Source: Marisimplicoccus sp964437815 (GTDB lineage: Bacteria; Bacteroidota; Bacteroidia; Flavobacteriales; Flavobacteriaceae). Taken from it: a stretch of DNA of 64,000 bases. The notes beneath the pieces are model-generated. The model had not been told where the DNA came from and ran no database searches. It saw only the letters and a program-made list of their open reading frames with translations. Each line of letters opens with the position of its first letter. Positions within the stretch are counted from its first letter, which is position 1. This document shows, in pieces, positions 35,187 to 44,426 of this stretch. The translations under genes and the position numbers were made by a program. The stretch lies in NCBI GenBank assembly GCA_964437815.1, contig CAYTIE010000004.1, positions 1-64,000 of the forward strand, in the 5' to 3' direction.

Positions 35187-36122
35187 TTGATTAACATAAA
35201 AAAGTTAATTAATTTATACTTTATTAATTTTATAAAAAAATTGAAATCTACTAATTACGATAATATCAATAAAAATAGATTAAGAAGTAATCTTTTTTCA
35301 ATCTTTATAATTATATCATCAGTACTTTTTCTACTGGGGTTATTAAGCTTAATATTTGTTAAAACAAATAGTATAGGGAGCTATTTCAAAGAACAAGTAG
35401 TGATTGGGATATATTTTGAAGAAAACACAAATGAGATCCAAATTAAACAGCTAGAAAAACTTTTAACTTTAAATCAAAGCTTGGCAGGAATCGAGTATAT
35501 ATCTAAAGAGGATGCAGTGGAAATATTTACTCAAGAAATAGGTGAAGATTTCACAACTTTCCTTGGATTTAACCCTTTGTTAAGTTCACTTAATATAAAT
35601 TATAAGGGAGAAGAATTTGATACTGAATCTGTTGACAATTTTATTTTAAATTTAAAAAACAATTATGATTTTATTGAAAGTGTAGAATATGACAAACCAT
35701 TAATAGATCTATTAAATTCTAATTTCAAAAAAATTGGAATATGGATAATTACTTTAGGAATTGTTTTTTTAATTATATGCTATCTTTTAATTAATAATTC
35801 AATCAAACTTTCTATATACTCAAAAAGACATATTATAAAAACTATGCAACTAGTTGGTGCAACCAAGAGGTTTATTAGATTGCCATTCATAATCACATAT
35901 CTTAAATTAGGATTACTCTCTTCTATTTTCTCTATATCATTATTGTTTATTTTAATTTATCAGATAAATATTAGATTTAAAGAACTAGAATTATTAAAAG
36001 ATACTAACGATATAATTATGGTATTAACCTTCACCTTAATCTTTGGAATGCTAACATCAATTATAAGTTCATATCTAGTTACTCAAAAGTACCTTAATCT
36101 AAAAACAAGTGAACAGCTATAA
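35187..36122 (+). CDS. ftsX: cell division protein FtsX
   Basis: This 311-residue membrane protein has a cytoplasmic N-terminus, one membrane segment near residues 33-57, a large periplasmic domain (about 60-185) and three C-terminal segments. FtsX works with the ATPase FtsE to control septal peptidoglycan hydrolases. The start is a TTG with a good Shine-Dalgarno sequence; the next Met is too far inside. ftsE is not in this window, as is usual in Bacteroidota. It is followed by DUF3098 and truB. Confidence 0.9.
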   Translation: MINIKKLINLYFINFIKKLKSTNYDNINKNRLRSNLFSIFIIISSVLFLLGLLSLIFVKTNSIGSYFKEQVVIGIYFEENTNEIQIKQLEKLLTLNQSLAGIEYISKEDAVEIFTQEIGEDFTTFLGFNPLLSSLNINYKGEEFDTESVDNFILNLKNNYDFIESVEYDKPLIDLLNSNFKKIGIWIITLGIVFLIICYLLINNSIKLSIYSKRHIIKTMQLVGATKRFIRLPFIITYLKLGLLSSIFSISLLFILIYQINIRFKELELLKDTNDIIMVLTFTLIFGMLTSIISSYLVTQKYLNLKTSEQL

Positions 36123-36126
36123 TATT

Positions 36127-36363
36127 ATGGACAATAAAAATAGAAATAAGAAATTTTTGTTTAGTTCAAAAAACTACAAATTACTGTTAATATCATTTAT
36201 TATATTGTTAATAGGTTTCTTTTTAATGTCAGGAGGCGGATCTAACGATCCTTCTAAATTTAATTCAGAAATTTACAATTTTAGGAGAATTAGACTTGCC
36301 CCAACTTTAATTATTATAGGGTTTTTATTTTCCATTTTCTCAATACTTACAAAAAATAAATAA
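36127..36363 (+). CDS. DUF3098 small membrane protein
   Basis: The protein is 78 residues from the ATG at 36127, with two membrane segments around MSGGGSNDPSKFNSEIYNFRRIRLAPTLIIIGF, the DUF3098 pattern. Function unknown. The frame opens at a GTG at 36109 inside ftsX, but ATG is preferred. In other Flavobacteriia, as I recall, an undecaprenyl-diphosphatase gene commonly follows; here truB comes 14 bp later. Confidence 0.85.
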   Translation: MDNKNRNKKFLFSSKNYKLLLISFIILLIGFFLMSGGGSNDPSKFNSEIYNFRRIRLAPTLIIIGFLFSIFSILTKNK

Positions 36364-36377
36364 GTCTATTCTACAAT

Positions 36378-37064
36378 ATGTTTTTTTCAGAAAAAAATTA
36401 TAAACTAGAAAATATTTTAGATGGAGAAGTTATCTTAATAAACAAACCATATAAATGGTCTTCATTTGATGTTGTAAAAAAAATTAGAAGTAGGCTTTGC
36501 AAAAACTTTAATTTAAAAAAAATTAAAGTAGGTCATGCAGGCACTCTTGATCCATTAGCAACAGGATTATTATTGATTTGTACTGGTAAGAAAACAAAAA
36601 ATATTTTCAGTTATCAGGATATGAAAAAAACATATGAAGGAGTATTTAAGTTTGGTGAAACTACTCCATCTTATGATCTAGAAACTGAGGCTAATGAATT
36701 ATTTGATTATAAACATATTGAAATAGAAATGTTAATAGAGTCAAGTAAAAATTTTATTGGAAAAGTATTTCAAAAACCTCCAATATATTCAGCTCTAAAA
36801 AAAGATGGTAAAAGGTTATATGAATATGCTAGAGAGAATGAAATAATTGAATTGAAAGACAGACAAATTAGAATCTACGATTTTCAAATAAAAAAATATG
36901 ATAAACCATATGTAGAATTCATAATTGAATGTTCTAAGGGGACATATATTCGATCAATTGCAAATGATTATGGAAAATCATTAAAATCTGGAGCTTTTTT
37001 ATATTCTTTAAAAAGAACCAAAATTGGATCATATTCATTAAAAAATGCATTAGAGATATCTTAA
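36378..37064 (+). CDS. truB: tRNA pseudouridine-55 synthase
   Basis: This 228-residue TruB makes pseudouridine 55 in the T-loop of most tRNAs. The catalytic Asp is in VGHAGTLDPLATGLL, and the IKKYDKPYVEFIIECSKGTYIRSIANDYG stretch is typical. It has no C-terminal PUA domain, giving a short form usual in Bacteroidota. It lies downstream of ftsX and DUF3098 in one unit. Confidence 0.95.
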   Translation: MFFSEKNYKLENILDGEVILINKPYKWSSFDVVKKIRSRLCKNFNLKKIKVGHAGTLDPLATGLLLICTGKKTKNIFSYQDMKKTYEGVFKFGETTPSYDLETEANELFDYKHIEIEMLIESSKNFIGKVFQKPPIYSALKKDGKRLYEYARENEIIELKDRQIRIYDFQIKKYDKPYVEFIIECSKGTYIRSIANDYGKSLKSGAFLYSLKRTKIGSYSLKNALEIS

Positions 37065-37084
37065 AACTTTCAAAACATTATTTC

Positions 37085-37092
37085 TATATTTG
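37085..37092 (+). promoter_or_regulatory. predicted -7 promoter box of pyrH-frr-asnS
   Basis: TATATTTG matches TAnnTTTG exactly. It predicts a start near 37097 and a 15-nt leader before the pyrH ATG at 37112. The -33 region is not convincing. Confidence 0.55.
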
Positions 37093-37111
37093 TAATAGTT
37101 ATCTTCTATAG

Positions 37112-37816
37112 ATGAAATACAAAAGGATTTTATTAAAATTAAGTGGAGAAGCATTACTCGGAAAGAATTCTTATGGAATTGATAATGAAAGACTTTTGGA
37201 TTATGCAAAAGAAATAAAAGAATTACATTCCCTTGGAATAGAGATTGCCATTGTAATAGGAGGTGGAAATATATATAGAGGTTTGTCAGGTGCTCAGAGT
37301 GGGATTGATAGAGTCCAGGCAGATTATATGGGGATGTTGGCTACCGTTATAAATGGATTAGCTCTTCAGAATGCCCTCGAAAGCATTGATATTCCTACAA
37401 GACTTCAAACGGCAATAAAAATGGAATCTATAGCAGAACCTTTTATTAAGAGGAAGGCAACAAGACACCTTGAGAAAGGTAGAGTTGTAATTTTTGGATC
37501 TGGTACTGGAAACCCATACTTTACAACTGATTCAGCTGCTGTTTTAAGAGCTATTGAAATTAATGCAGATGTTATCCTAAAAGGCACAAGAGTTGATGGG
37601 ATATATAATGTAGATCCTGAAAAGAATGAAGAGGCTATAAAATTTGACGATATTTCATTTGAAGAGACTATAAAAAAGGGGCTCAAAATAATGGACACAA
37701 CAGCTTTTACATTAAGTAAGGAAAATAAATTACCTATTATTGTTTTTGATATAAATATTAAAGGAAACCTAACGAATGTTGTTTCAGGTAAAAAAATAGG
37801 GACTAGGGTATTCTAA
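37112..37816 (+). CDS. pyrH: UMP kinase
   Basis: This 234-residue amino-acid-kinase-fold enzyme makes UDP from UMP. Marks are ILLKLSGEALLG at the start, IVIGGGNIYRG, DYMGMLATVINGLALQ, FTTDSAAVLRAIEI and DGIYNVDP. Length is normal. It is the first gene of pyrH-frr-asnS with a promoter box just upstream. Frr follows after 13 bp, the usual pairing. Confidence 0.97.
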   Translation: MKYKRILLKLSGEALLGKNSYGIDNERLLDYAKEIKELHSLGIEIAIVIGGGNIYRGLSGAQSGIDRVQADYMGMLATVINGLALQNALESIDIPTRLQTAIKMESIAEPFIKRKATRHLEKGRVVIFGSGTGNPYFTTDSAAVLRAIEINADVILKGTRVDGIYNVDPEKNEEAIKFDDISFEETIKKGLKIMDTTAFTLSKENKLPIIVFDINIKGNLTNVVSGKKIGTRVF

Positions 37817-37829
37817 TAATTTCAATACA

Positions 37830-38381
37830 ATGGAAGACAATTTAAATATAATAAAGAAAGCAGAAGAAAATATGACTTCTGCAGTTAATCATCTGGAGGG
37901 GGAACTTGCTAAAATAAGAGCTGGAAAAGCAAATCCTATTATGCTAAAAAATATTTTAGTAGACTATTATGGAAATCAAACCCCTCTTAACCAGGTTGCA
38001 AATGTAAATACCCCAAATAACCAGACAATTTCTATTCAACCTTGGGAAAAATCATTACTAGATGAAATAGAAAAAAGTATTATTAGCTCTAATCTAGGTT
38101 TTAATCCTGTTAACAATGGGGAATCAATAATAATTAACATACCTCCATTAACAGAAGAAAGAAGAGTTGAATTAACTAAAGTTGCAAAAACTGAATCAGA
38201 TTCTGCTAAAGTCACAATAAGAAACATTAGGCAAGACTCTAATCAAAAAATTAAAGCCTTAGATATATCGGAGGATTTAAAATCAAACAATGAAATAGAT
38301 ATTCAAGAGCTTACAGATAAATACACTAAGATTATTGATGATATGTTCTCATCTAAAGAAAAAGATATATTAACTGTATAA
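37830..38381 (+). CDS. frr: ribosome recycling factor
   Basis: This 183-residue three-helix-bundle protein has HLEGELAKIRAGKANP at the start, NTPNNQTISIQPWEKSLLDEIEKSI and the IPPLTEERRVEL motif. With EF-G it splits post-termination ribosomes. It sits between pyrH and asnS, with short gaps on both sides. Confidence 0.97.
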   Translation: MEDNLNIIKKAEENMTSAVNHLEGELAKIRAGKANPIMLKNILVDYYGNQTPLNQVANVNTPNNQTISIQPWEKSLLDEIEKSIISSNLGFNPVNNGESIIINIPPLTEERRVELTKVAKTESDSAKVTIRNIRQDSNQKIKALDISEDLKSNNEIDIQELTDKYTKIIDDMFSSKEKDILTV

Positions 38382-38388
38382 CAAATCA

Positions 38389-39822
38389 ATGGATCTTACA
38401 AAAATTAAAGAAATATTTTCTGAAAAATCAAAAAAATCAAATATTAGAATAGGCGGTTGGGTAAGGGCATTTAGAGGTAATAGATTTATTGAGTTAAACG
38501 ATGGATCCTCACAAAAGAATATTCAATGTGTAGTAAATGCTGAAACTACAGAAGCTGAAATATTAAAAAATATAAGTGTTGGATCATCATTAATAATTAC
38601 TGGAAATGTAGTCAAGAGTATTGGTTCAGGTCAAAAAATTGAAATTGCTGTTAATGAAATATCTATTATTGGAAAATCAGACCCTGAAAAATATCCTATT
38701 CAACCAAAAAAACATAGTTTTGAATTCTTAAGGGAACAAGCCCACCTTCGAATTAGAACTGCGACATTCAGTTCTGTAATGAGGGTTAGGTCTAGTTTAG
38801 CTTATGCAATACATAATTTTTTTAATGAACAAGGGTTTTATTATGTCAATACACCTATAATTACCTCTAGTGATGCTGAGGGGGCAGGAGAAATGTTTAA
38901 AGTCTCTACATTAGATTTTGAGAATATTGAAAAAAATAAGAAAAAAGAAGTAGATTATTCAAAAGATTTTTTTGGAAAAAAAACTAGTTTAACTGTATCT
39001 GGTCAACTTGAGGCTGAAACATATGCTCTAGGATTAGGCAATGTCTATACCTTTGGCCCTACATTTAGAGCTGAAAACTCAAATACCTCAAGACATTTAT
39101 CAGAATTTTGGATGATAGAGCCTGAAATGGCTTTTTATGATTTAAATGATAATATGGATCTAGCCGAGTCATTTGTCAAATCAATATTAAATTTTATTCT
39201 AAAAAACTGTAAAGATGATCTTAATTTTCTATCTGAAAGACTATTAAATGAAGAAAAAACAAAACCTCAAGATCAAAGAAGTGAATTAAATTTAATTGAA
39301 AGAATTCAGTTTGTAATTGAAAATGATTTTGTAAGAATATCATACTCAGAGGCTTTTGATATTCTAAAGAATTCTAACAAGAACAAGAAAAAGAAATTTG
39401 AATTTATAATACAAGAGTGGGGTGTTGACTTTCAAAGTGAACATGAAAGATATCTTGTTGAAAAACACTTTCAATCTCCAGTAATTATATATGACTATCC
39501 ATCAAAAATAAAAGCATTTTATATGAGATTAAATGATGACAAAAAAACAGTTAGAGCAATGGACGTTTTATTCCCTGGAATTGGAGAAATAATTGGTGGG
39601 TCTCAAAGAGAAGAAAGACTTGAAGTCCTTAAAAATAGGATTAAAGAGAGTGGAATAGATGAAGATGAGATATGGTGGTATTTAGATCTGAGAAAATATG
39701 GCACAGTCCCACATAGTGGTTTTGGACTTGGATTTGAAAGAATTGTTCAATTTTGTACAGGAATGTCAAATATAAGGGATGTTATACCATATCCAAGGTC
39801 ACCAAAAAACGCTTCTTTTTAG
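38389..39822 (+). CDS. asnS: asparaginyl-tRNA synthetase
   Basis: This 477-residue class IIb synthetase has an N-terminal OB-fold anticodon-binding domain (GGWVRAFRGNRFIELNDGS) and a catalytic domain with FTFGPTFRAENSNTSRHLSEFWMIEPEMAF (motif 2) and GTVPHSGFGLGFERIVQF (motif 3). The SEFWMIEPE stretch supports AsnS over AspS. Insertions around residues 185-205 resemble the longer Bacteroidota form. It is the last of three genes from the pyrH promoter. Confidence 0.95.
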   Translation: MDLTKIKEIFSEKSKKSNIRIGGWVRAFRGNRFIELNDGSSQKNIQCVVNAETTEAEILKNISVGSSLIITGNVVKSIGSGQKIEIAVNEISIIGKSDPEKYPIQPKKHSFEFLREQAHLRIRTATFSSVMRVRSSLAYAIHNFFNEQGFYYVNTPIITSSDAEGAGEMFKVSTLDFENIEKNKKKEVDYSKDFFGKKTSLTVSGQLEAETYALGLGNVYTFGPTFRAENSNTSRHLSEFWMIEPEMAFYDLNDNMDLAESFVKSILNFILKNCKDDLNFLSERLLNEEKTKPQDQRSELNLIERIQFVIENDFVRISYSEAFDILKNSNKNKKKKFEFIIQEWGVDFQSEHERYLVEKHFQSPVIIYDYPSKIKAFYMRLNDDKKTVRAMDVLFPGIGEIIGGSQREERLEVLKNRIKESGIDEDEIWWYLDLRKYGTVPHSGFGLGFERIVQFCTGMSNIRDVIPYPRSPKNASF

Positions 39823-39849
39823 TTTCAAAATTGATAAAATTTCTTTTTT

Positions 39850-39857
39850 TAATTTTG
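39850..39857 (+). promoter_or_regulatory. predicted -7 promoter box of rpoN
   Basis: TAATTTTG (TAnnTTTG) lies 20 bp before the rpoN ATG. A TTG at 39831-39833 gives a rather short 16-nt spacing for the -33 element. Confidence 0.5.
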
Positions 39858-39877
39858 TTATAAATAATTAACTATTA

Positions 39878-41320
39878 ATGCTTAATCAAAAGCTTAAATT
39901 AAAACTTTCTCAAAAGTTGTCTCCTCAGCAGATTCAACTTATGAAATTAATTCAACTCTCTACATTAGAGTTTGAAGAAAAAATAAAGAATGAAATTGAA
40001 GAAAATCCTGCATTAGAAAGAGGAGTCGAGGATACAGAAGATTTGGGAACAAGTAATGAAGCAGATAATATAGAAGATAAATTTGAAGAAAATGAAATAG
40101 ATATTGATTCATATTTATCTGAGGATGATTTTCCTTCATATGAATTGGGCTATTATAACTCTAGTGACTCAACAAATAAAGAAATACCGACATCTGGCGG
40201 AATAAGTTTCCATCAATTTCTTGACAATCAAGTAAAAAATCTAATAATTAAAGAATCTGATAAACCAATTGCTGATTTTATAATTGGAAGTATTGACGAA
40301 AGTGGATATGTAAGAAGAAATATTGACGATCTAATTGATGACCTAGCCTTTTCACAAAATTTAATAGTAGAGAAAGATAAAATAGAGTTAATATTAAAAA
40401 AAATTCAAGGTCTTGACCCGCCAGGAGTTGCTGCTAGGTCACTTCAAGAATGTTTAATGCTTCAGCTAAATAGAAAGGATAAGGGAAGAGAATCAATATT
40501 TAATGCATCCAAGATTATTGAAAACGAATTTGAATTATTTTCAAGCAAAAAATATAAGAAACTTGTTGAGAAATTGAATATTTCAGATTTTCAATTAAAG
40601 GAAGCTATAGGTGAAATTTCAAAATTGAATCCTAAACCTGGAGGATCAATTTCTTCTGAAATTCAAAATAATACTATAACTCCAGATTTTATTTTAACTA
40701 TTGATGATGGTAACCTTATAGTTGAGATAAATAAAAGGAATGCACCTGAATTAAAACTATCAAATTCTTATAAAGAAATGCTTGCAGGTTATAAAAACGA
40801 CCCAAATAAAAAGAAAAGTCAAAACGATGCAATTCAATTCATCAAACAAAAATTAGATTCAGCTAAATGGTTTATTGATGCTATTGCTCAAAGAGAACAG
40901 ACTCTTCTTTTAACAATAAATGCTATAATTGATTTTCAGAAAGATTATTTTTTAACAGGTGAAGAGAAGCTAATAAAACCAATGATTCTTAAGGATATAG
41001 CTGAAAAAATAGATATGGATATATCTACTATTTCAAGGGTTGCTAATAGTAAATATATTGACACTCCTTATGGTATAAAACTATTAAAAAGTTACTTTTC
41101 AGAGGGTATGAAAAATATTGAAGGTGAAGATATTTCAACAATTGAGATTAAAAAAATATTAAAAGAAATAATTAGTAATGAAGACAAAAATAAACCTCTT
41201 GCCGATCTTGAACTATCAAAAAGACTTGTAGAGGAAGGTTATAAAGTTGCTAGAAGAACTATTGCAAAATATAGAGAACAAATGGATATTCCAGTTGCAA
41301 GGTTAAGAAAAGAACTATAG
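39878..41320 (+). CDS. rpoN: RNA polymerase sigma-54 factor
   Basis: This 480-residue protein has the glutamine-rich region I (LKLSQKLSPQQIQLMKLIQLSTLEFEEKI), an acidic linker, the core-binding domain (DPPGVAARSLQECLMLQL) and the C-terminal RpoN box ARRTIAKYREQ. It directs transcription at -24/-12 promoters with AAA+ activators. No activator gene lies in the window. Its 3' end overlaps the convergent porT-like gene by 6 bp. Confidence 0.96.
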   Translation: MLNQKLKLKLSQKLSPQQIQLMKLIQLSTLEFEEKIKNEIEENPALERGVEDTEDLGTSNEADNIEDKFEENEIDIDSYLSEDDFPSYELGYYNSSDSTNKEIPTSGGISFHQFLDNQVKNLIIKESDKPIADFIIGSIDESGYVRRNIDDLIDDLAFSQNLIVEKDKIELILKKIQGLDPPGVAARSLQECLMLQLNRKDKGRESIFNASKIIENEFELFSSKKYKKLVEKLNISDFQLKEAIGEISKLNPKPGGSISSEIQNNTITPDFILTIDDGNLIVEINKRNAPELKLSNSYKEMLAGYKNDPNKKKSQNDAIQFIKQKLDSAKWFIDAIAQREQTLLLTINAIIDFQKDYFLTGEEKLIKPMILKDIAEKIDMDISTISRVANSKYIDTPYGIKLLKSYFSEGMKNIEGEDISTIEIKKILKEIISNEDKNKPLADLELSKRLVEEGYKVARRTIAKYREQMDIPVARLRKEL

Positions 41321-42016
41321 TATATAAAAAACTAAGCCTATTTTAAAAAATTTAATATCAATTTCATCTCCTATATCTGTTTTTTTACCTTCAAGCAATG
41401 AATTTAGGTCATATTCCAAAGAAATATTCCAAGTATTAAATCCAGAATTTAAATAAATTGAATGCGTCCACTCCCTTCTATTTTTAATTTTCAAGGATCT
41501 TCCGTATGAAGGGTTTGAGTTTATATAATAATTTCTTTTAACCTTAAAACCTGTATAAACTCTCCAAAAATCATATCTATCAGGAGTAGAATTTCTAAAT
41601 CTTAATTCAATTGGAAATACAATTGAGGAATAGTTTAACTCATTCTTTGATTCAAGAAATCGACTAACAATAAGTCTATAGTCAACTTGATTATCTGAGT
41701 TTAACAATGGCTGAATATTAGAGGTGAATTTATTTCCCTCAAAACCAACTCCTAAACCAAGTGCTGTCTGATTCTTTTTATCAATAGAAATATCTTTAAT
41801 AAAACCAATTTGAAAATTTCCTGAAAACCCATTCTGTTTAAAGTTATCTATATCTTTAACTTGCATAAAATAGCTAACACCTATATAAAATTGATCTTCC
41901 TTATAGTCTACATTATTTTTTTGACAATAAATATGTTGAACTGAAAAAAGACAGATAAAAAGATTAAGAAGATATTTTAACCTTATATTAATTAAAGTTT
42001 TGAGTATAATCACCAA
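41315..42016 (-). CDS. porT: PorT-family outer-membrane beta-barrel protein
   Basis: This 233-residue protein has an N-terminal signal (about residues 1-31, ending IYCQK) followed by alternating beta-strand sequence typical of an eight-stranded outer-membrane barrel. PorT is needed for the type IX secretion system of Bacteroidota. The order rpoN-porT-exbD-exbD-exbB is a conserved flavobacterial neighbourhood and supports the call. The start overlaps exbD by 29 bp. The family is divergent, so the symbol is less certain than the fold. Confidence 0.78.
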   Translation of the reverse strand: MVIILKTLINIRLKYLLNLFICLFSVQHIYCQKNNVDYKEDQFYIGVSYFMQVKDIDNFKQNGFSGNFQIGFIKDISIDKKNQTALGLGVGFEGNKFTSNIQPLLNSDNQVDYRLIVSRFLESKNELNYSSIVFPIELRFRNSTPDRYDFWRVYTGFKVKRNYYINSNPSYGRSLKIKNRREWTHSIYLNSGFNTWNISLEYDLNSLLEGKKTDIGDEIDIKFFKIGLVFYIL

Positions 42017-42470
42017 CTCTAGTTGTATAGTTTATCTTAAGAGCATTAACTTTTCTTAGTTCTTGTTTTATATCACTAATTATACCCATTTTAGTATCAC
42101 TATCTACTTTAAGAGCTGTTGTTAAAACATTTTGAAGTTCTTCTCTCTTAGCTGCTCTTTCAGCTAAGACAAATGCCCCAACTTCATCAATAGTTCCAAA
42201 TTTATCATTTAATTGAATTCTAGCTTCTGAACCATAAGTATCAATATATCTACTAGAGGGTTTGCCTGCATAGATATATATAACCCTATCTTTTTTATCA
42301 AGTTTTTGAATTTGATCAGCAGCTGGTAAAGTATTTTGAACCATTAATGTATTATCTCTCATCACAGTTGCTACCATGAAAAAGAATAATAGCATAAATA
42401 CTATATCAGGAAGTGAGGCTGTTGATATAGCTGGTAGTTCTCCACTTTTCTTTTTATTAAATTTCGCCAT
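41988..42470 (-). CDS. exbD: ExbD/TolR family energy-transducing protein (second copy)
   Basis: This 160-residue protein has one membrane segment near the N-terminus carrying the essential Asp (STASLPDIVFMLLFFFMVATV), then a periplasmic domain. Together with ExbB it converts proton-motive force for TonB-dependent uptake. It is the last of four exb genes and follows the first exbD by 1 bp. Confidence 0.92.
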   Translation of the reverse strand: MAKFNKKKSGELPAISTASLPDIVFMLLFFFMVATVMRDNTLMVQNTLPAADQIQKLDKKDRVIYIYAGKPSSRYIDTYGSEARIQLNDKFGTIDEVGAFVLAERAAKREELQNVLTTALKVDSDTKMGIISDIKQELRKVNALKINYTTRVGDYTQNFN

Positions 42471-42471
42471 C

Positions 42472-43092
42472 TTAATTTACTTTACTCGGTTCTGCCTCTG
42501 ATAATTTTTGAGGATATAGATTTTTGACTACGTTCAATTTTTCTTTTAAATTCTCCCTTTCACCTGATGTTGTCCTTGGATCATTATAAATAAAATCAGC
42601 TTGAACATAGGTTAAGCCTACAGAAGGATATAACTTCATAAATTCACGATTTCTAAGTTCGTTATATGCAGCTACTAGTTCATTCTGCACAGCAATATAT
42701 GACTTATATGGTGTTTCTCTATCATTCTTTAATGATATGATGGCTTTTTCTGGATTATCTGAAGATCTAGGGCTTCTTGCACCCTGACAGTAATCACAAG
42801 CTTCTTCCCCTTTTCCTCCTCCATTGTCTAGAAAATCCATTGCTAAGCCTCTTAAATCTTTAATATCAGTTAAATCCTCTTCAACTAGAATTTGACTGTA
42901 TTTATTAACAACAACAGTGAAAATATTTTTTTCTTTAATAATAGGGGGATCAATTTGATCTTCCATTGGCGGAAGCTTTCTATTAATTCCACTATCTGTC
43001 TCAATAGTTGTTGTTACTAAAAAGAATATAAGTAACAAAAAGGCGATATCCGCCATTGATCCGGCATTTACTTCTGGAGATTTTCTAGGCAT
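42472..43092 (-). CDS. exbD: ExbD/TolR family energy-transducing protein (first copy, CxxC insert)
   Basis: This 206-residue protein has the ExbD membrane helix with the functional Asp (VNAGSMADIAFLLLIFFLVTTTI). The periplasmic domain carries an insertion with CDYC and SSDNPEKAIISL, which may form a disulfide. It is longer than the second ExbD. Two different ExbD paralogues next to one ExbB are usual in Bacteroidota and may form a mixed complex. Confidence 0.92.
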   Translation of the reverse strand: MPRKSPEVNAGSMADIAFLLLIFFLVTTTIETDSGINRKLPPMEDQIDPPIIKEKNIFTVVVNKYSQILVEEDLTDIKDLRGLAMDFLDNGGGKGEEACDYCQGARSPRSSDNPEKAIISLKNDRETPYKSYIAVQNELVAAYNELRNREFMKLYPSVGLTYVQADFIYNDPRTTSGERENLKEKLNVVKNLYPQKLSEAEPSKVN

Positions 43093-43095
43093 AGC

Positions 43096-43539
43096 TTATT
43101 TTTTTAAAGATCTTATTCTTCCTGATAAAACCATAAGTCCCACAGCAACAATTGATAAAATATAAAAGACTCTAATTCCAGTTCCAACTAGTTTTGAACC
43201 TGTAGCAGATAGAACTTTACCATCTCTCATTGGTGTTTCAACTCCATTAGATAAGAGAAAAGCAATTATGAATACTCCTAAAAACAATAAAAAAGACATC
43301 ATAGAGCTTTTTAATTTTGCTTTATCAGCCATAAGACCTTTAAAAGAAAAAGTTAATGTTACTACTATAGCTATTAATAAAGTTAGCTGACTTAATAATA
43401 TTATAGGAGTTATTACTCCATACTCTCCTACAGATGCAGCCATTTTAATCTCTTCATCGCCTGTCATAAAGACTAAGAAAAGAAATATTACTCCTAAAAC
43501 TCCAAGGGCTATACAACCTATTCTAGCAATTTTATTCAT
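43096..43539 (-). CDS. uncharacterised membrane protein of the exb cluster
   Basis: This 147-residue protein has four predicted membrane segments (about 5-25, 43-66, 80-98 and 120-140) and no catalytic motif. Its fixed place between exbB and exbD suggests that it is a partner of the proton-channel complex. It lies 6 bp after exbB and 3 bp ahead of exbD. Function unknown. Confidence 0.78.
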   Translation of the reverse strand: MNKIARIGCIALGVLGVIFLFLVFMTGDEEIKMAASVGEYGVITPIILLSQLTLLIAIVVTLTFSFKGLMADKAKLKSSMMSFLLFLGVFIIAFLLSNGVETPMRDGKVLSATGSKLVGTGIRVFYILSIVAVGLMVLSGRIRSLKK

Positions 43540-43545
43540 GTCAAA

Positions 43546-44346
43546 TTATTTTTTTTTTGCAGAAAGAATATCAATTAATGTAATTGAAGCATCTTCCATA
43601 TCATTAACAATAGAATCAATTTTAGCAACTATATAGTTATAAAATACCTGAAGGATAATAGCAACAATTAAACCAAATACTGTTGTTAAAAGAGCCACTT
43701 TAATTCCTCCTGCAACTAAAGATGGTTGCATATCTCCAGCAGCTTCAATTCTATCAAATGCAGTAATCATCCCTATTACAGTTCCCATGAAACCAAGCAT
43801 TGGAGCTAGAGCTATAAAAAGAGAAATCCATGAAACATTTTTTTCTAACTGTCCCATTTGGACACCACCATATGCTATAACAGCTTTTTCTGCACTATCA
43901 ACACCATCTTTAGCTCTATCAAGTCCTTGATAGAAAATTGAAGCAACAGGACCTTTAGTATTTCTACAAACTTCTTTTGCAGCTTCAATACCTCCTGATT
44001 TAAGAGCAGCTTCAACTTCTGATGTTAACTTGTTCGTGTCAGTAGCAGAAAGGTTAAGATAGATTATTCTTTCAATTGAAATAGCTAAACCTAAAATTAA
44101 ACAGATTAAAACTATTCCCATAAAGCTAGGCCCACCTTCAATAAAACGAGTCTTTAACTCTTGAGTGAAATTAGCTGAAGTGTCTTCTGATGGGGATTCC
44201 ATCATTTCTTCAGATGCCGACTCATCTTGAACGGTTTCTGAATCTTCTTGAGTGGTTAGATTAACATTTGTAAAAGCATAAGTGCTTGATGTAAATGCAA
44301 TACTTACAAAAGCAGACAAGAAGAAAGAAATTAATATTTTTTTCAT
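43546..44346 (-). CDS. exbB: ExbB/TolQ/MotA family proton channel
   Basis: This 266-residue protein has an N-terminal signal-like helix (residues 4-24) and an acidic linker rich in Glu and Ser (about 32-60), then the ExbB core with three membrane segments and the typical LGFMGTVIGMITAFDRIE and GGIKVALLTTVFGLIVAIILQV motifs. It forms the channel that drives TonB. The N-terminal extension is typical of Bacteroidota. It is the first gene of the four-gene cluster. Confidence 0.93.
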   Translation of the reverse strand: MKKILISFFLSAFVSIAFTSSTYAFTNVNLTTQEDSETVQDESASEEMMESPSEDTSANFTQELKTRFIEGGPSFMGIVLICLILGLAISIERIIYLNLSATDTNKLTSEVEAALKSGGIEAAKEVCRNTKGPVASIFYQGLDRAKDGVDSAEKAVIAYGGVQMGQLEKNVSWISLFIALAPMLGFMGTVIGMITAFDRIEAAGDMQPSLVAGGIKVALLTTVFGLIVAIILQVFYNYIVAKIDSIVNDMEDASITLIDILSAKKK

Positions 44347-44426
44347 TTTTATAATATTTTCGATAATTGAGATTGGAAAGATAAAAAAAAATATATACGA
44401 TTCAAATTTTTTTCCATCAGGATTTT

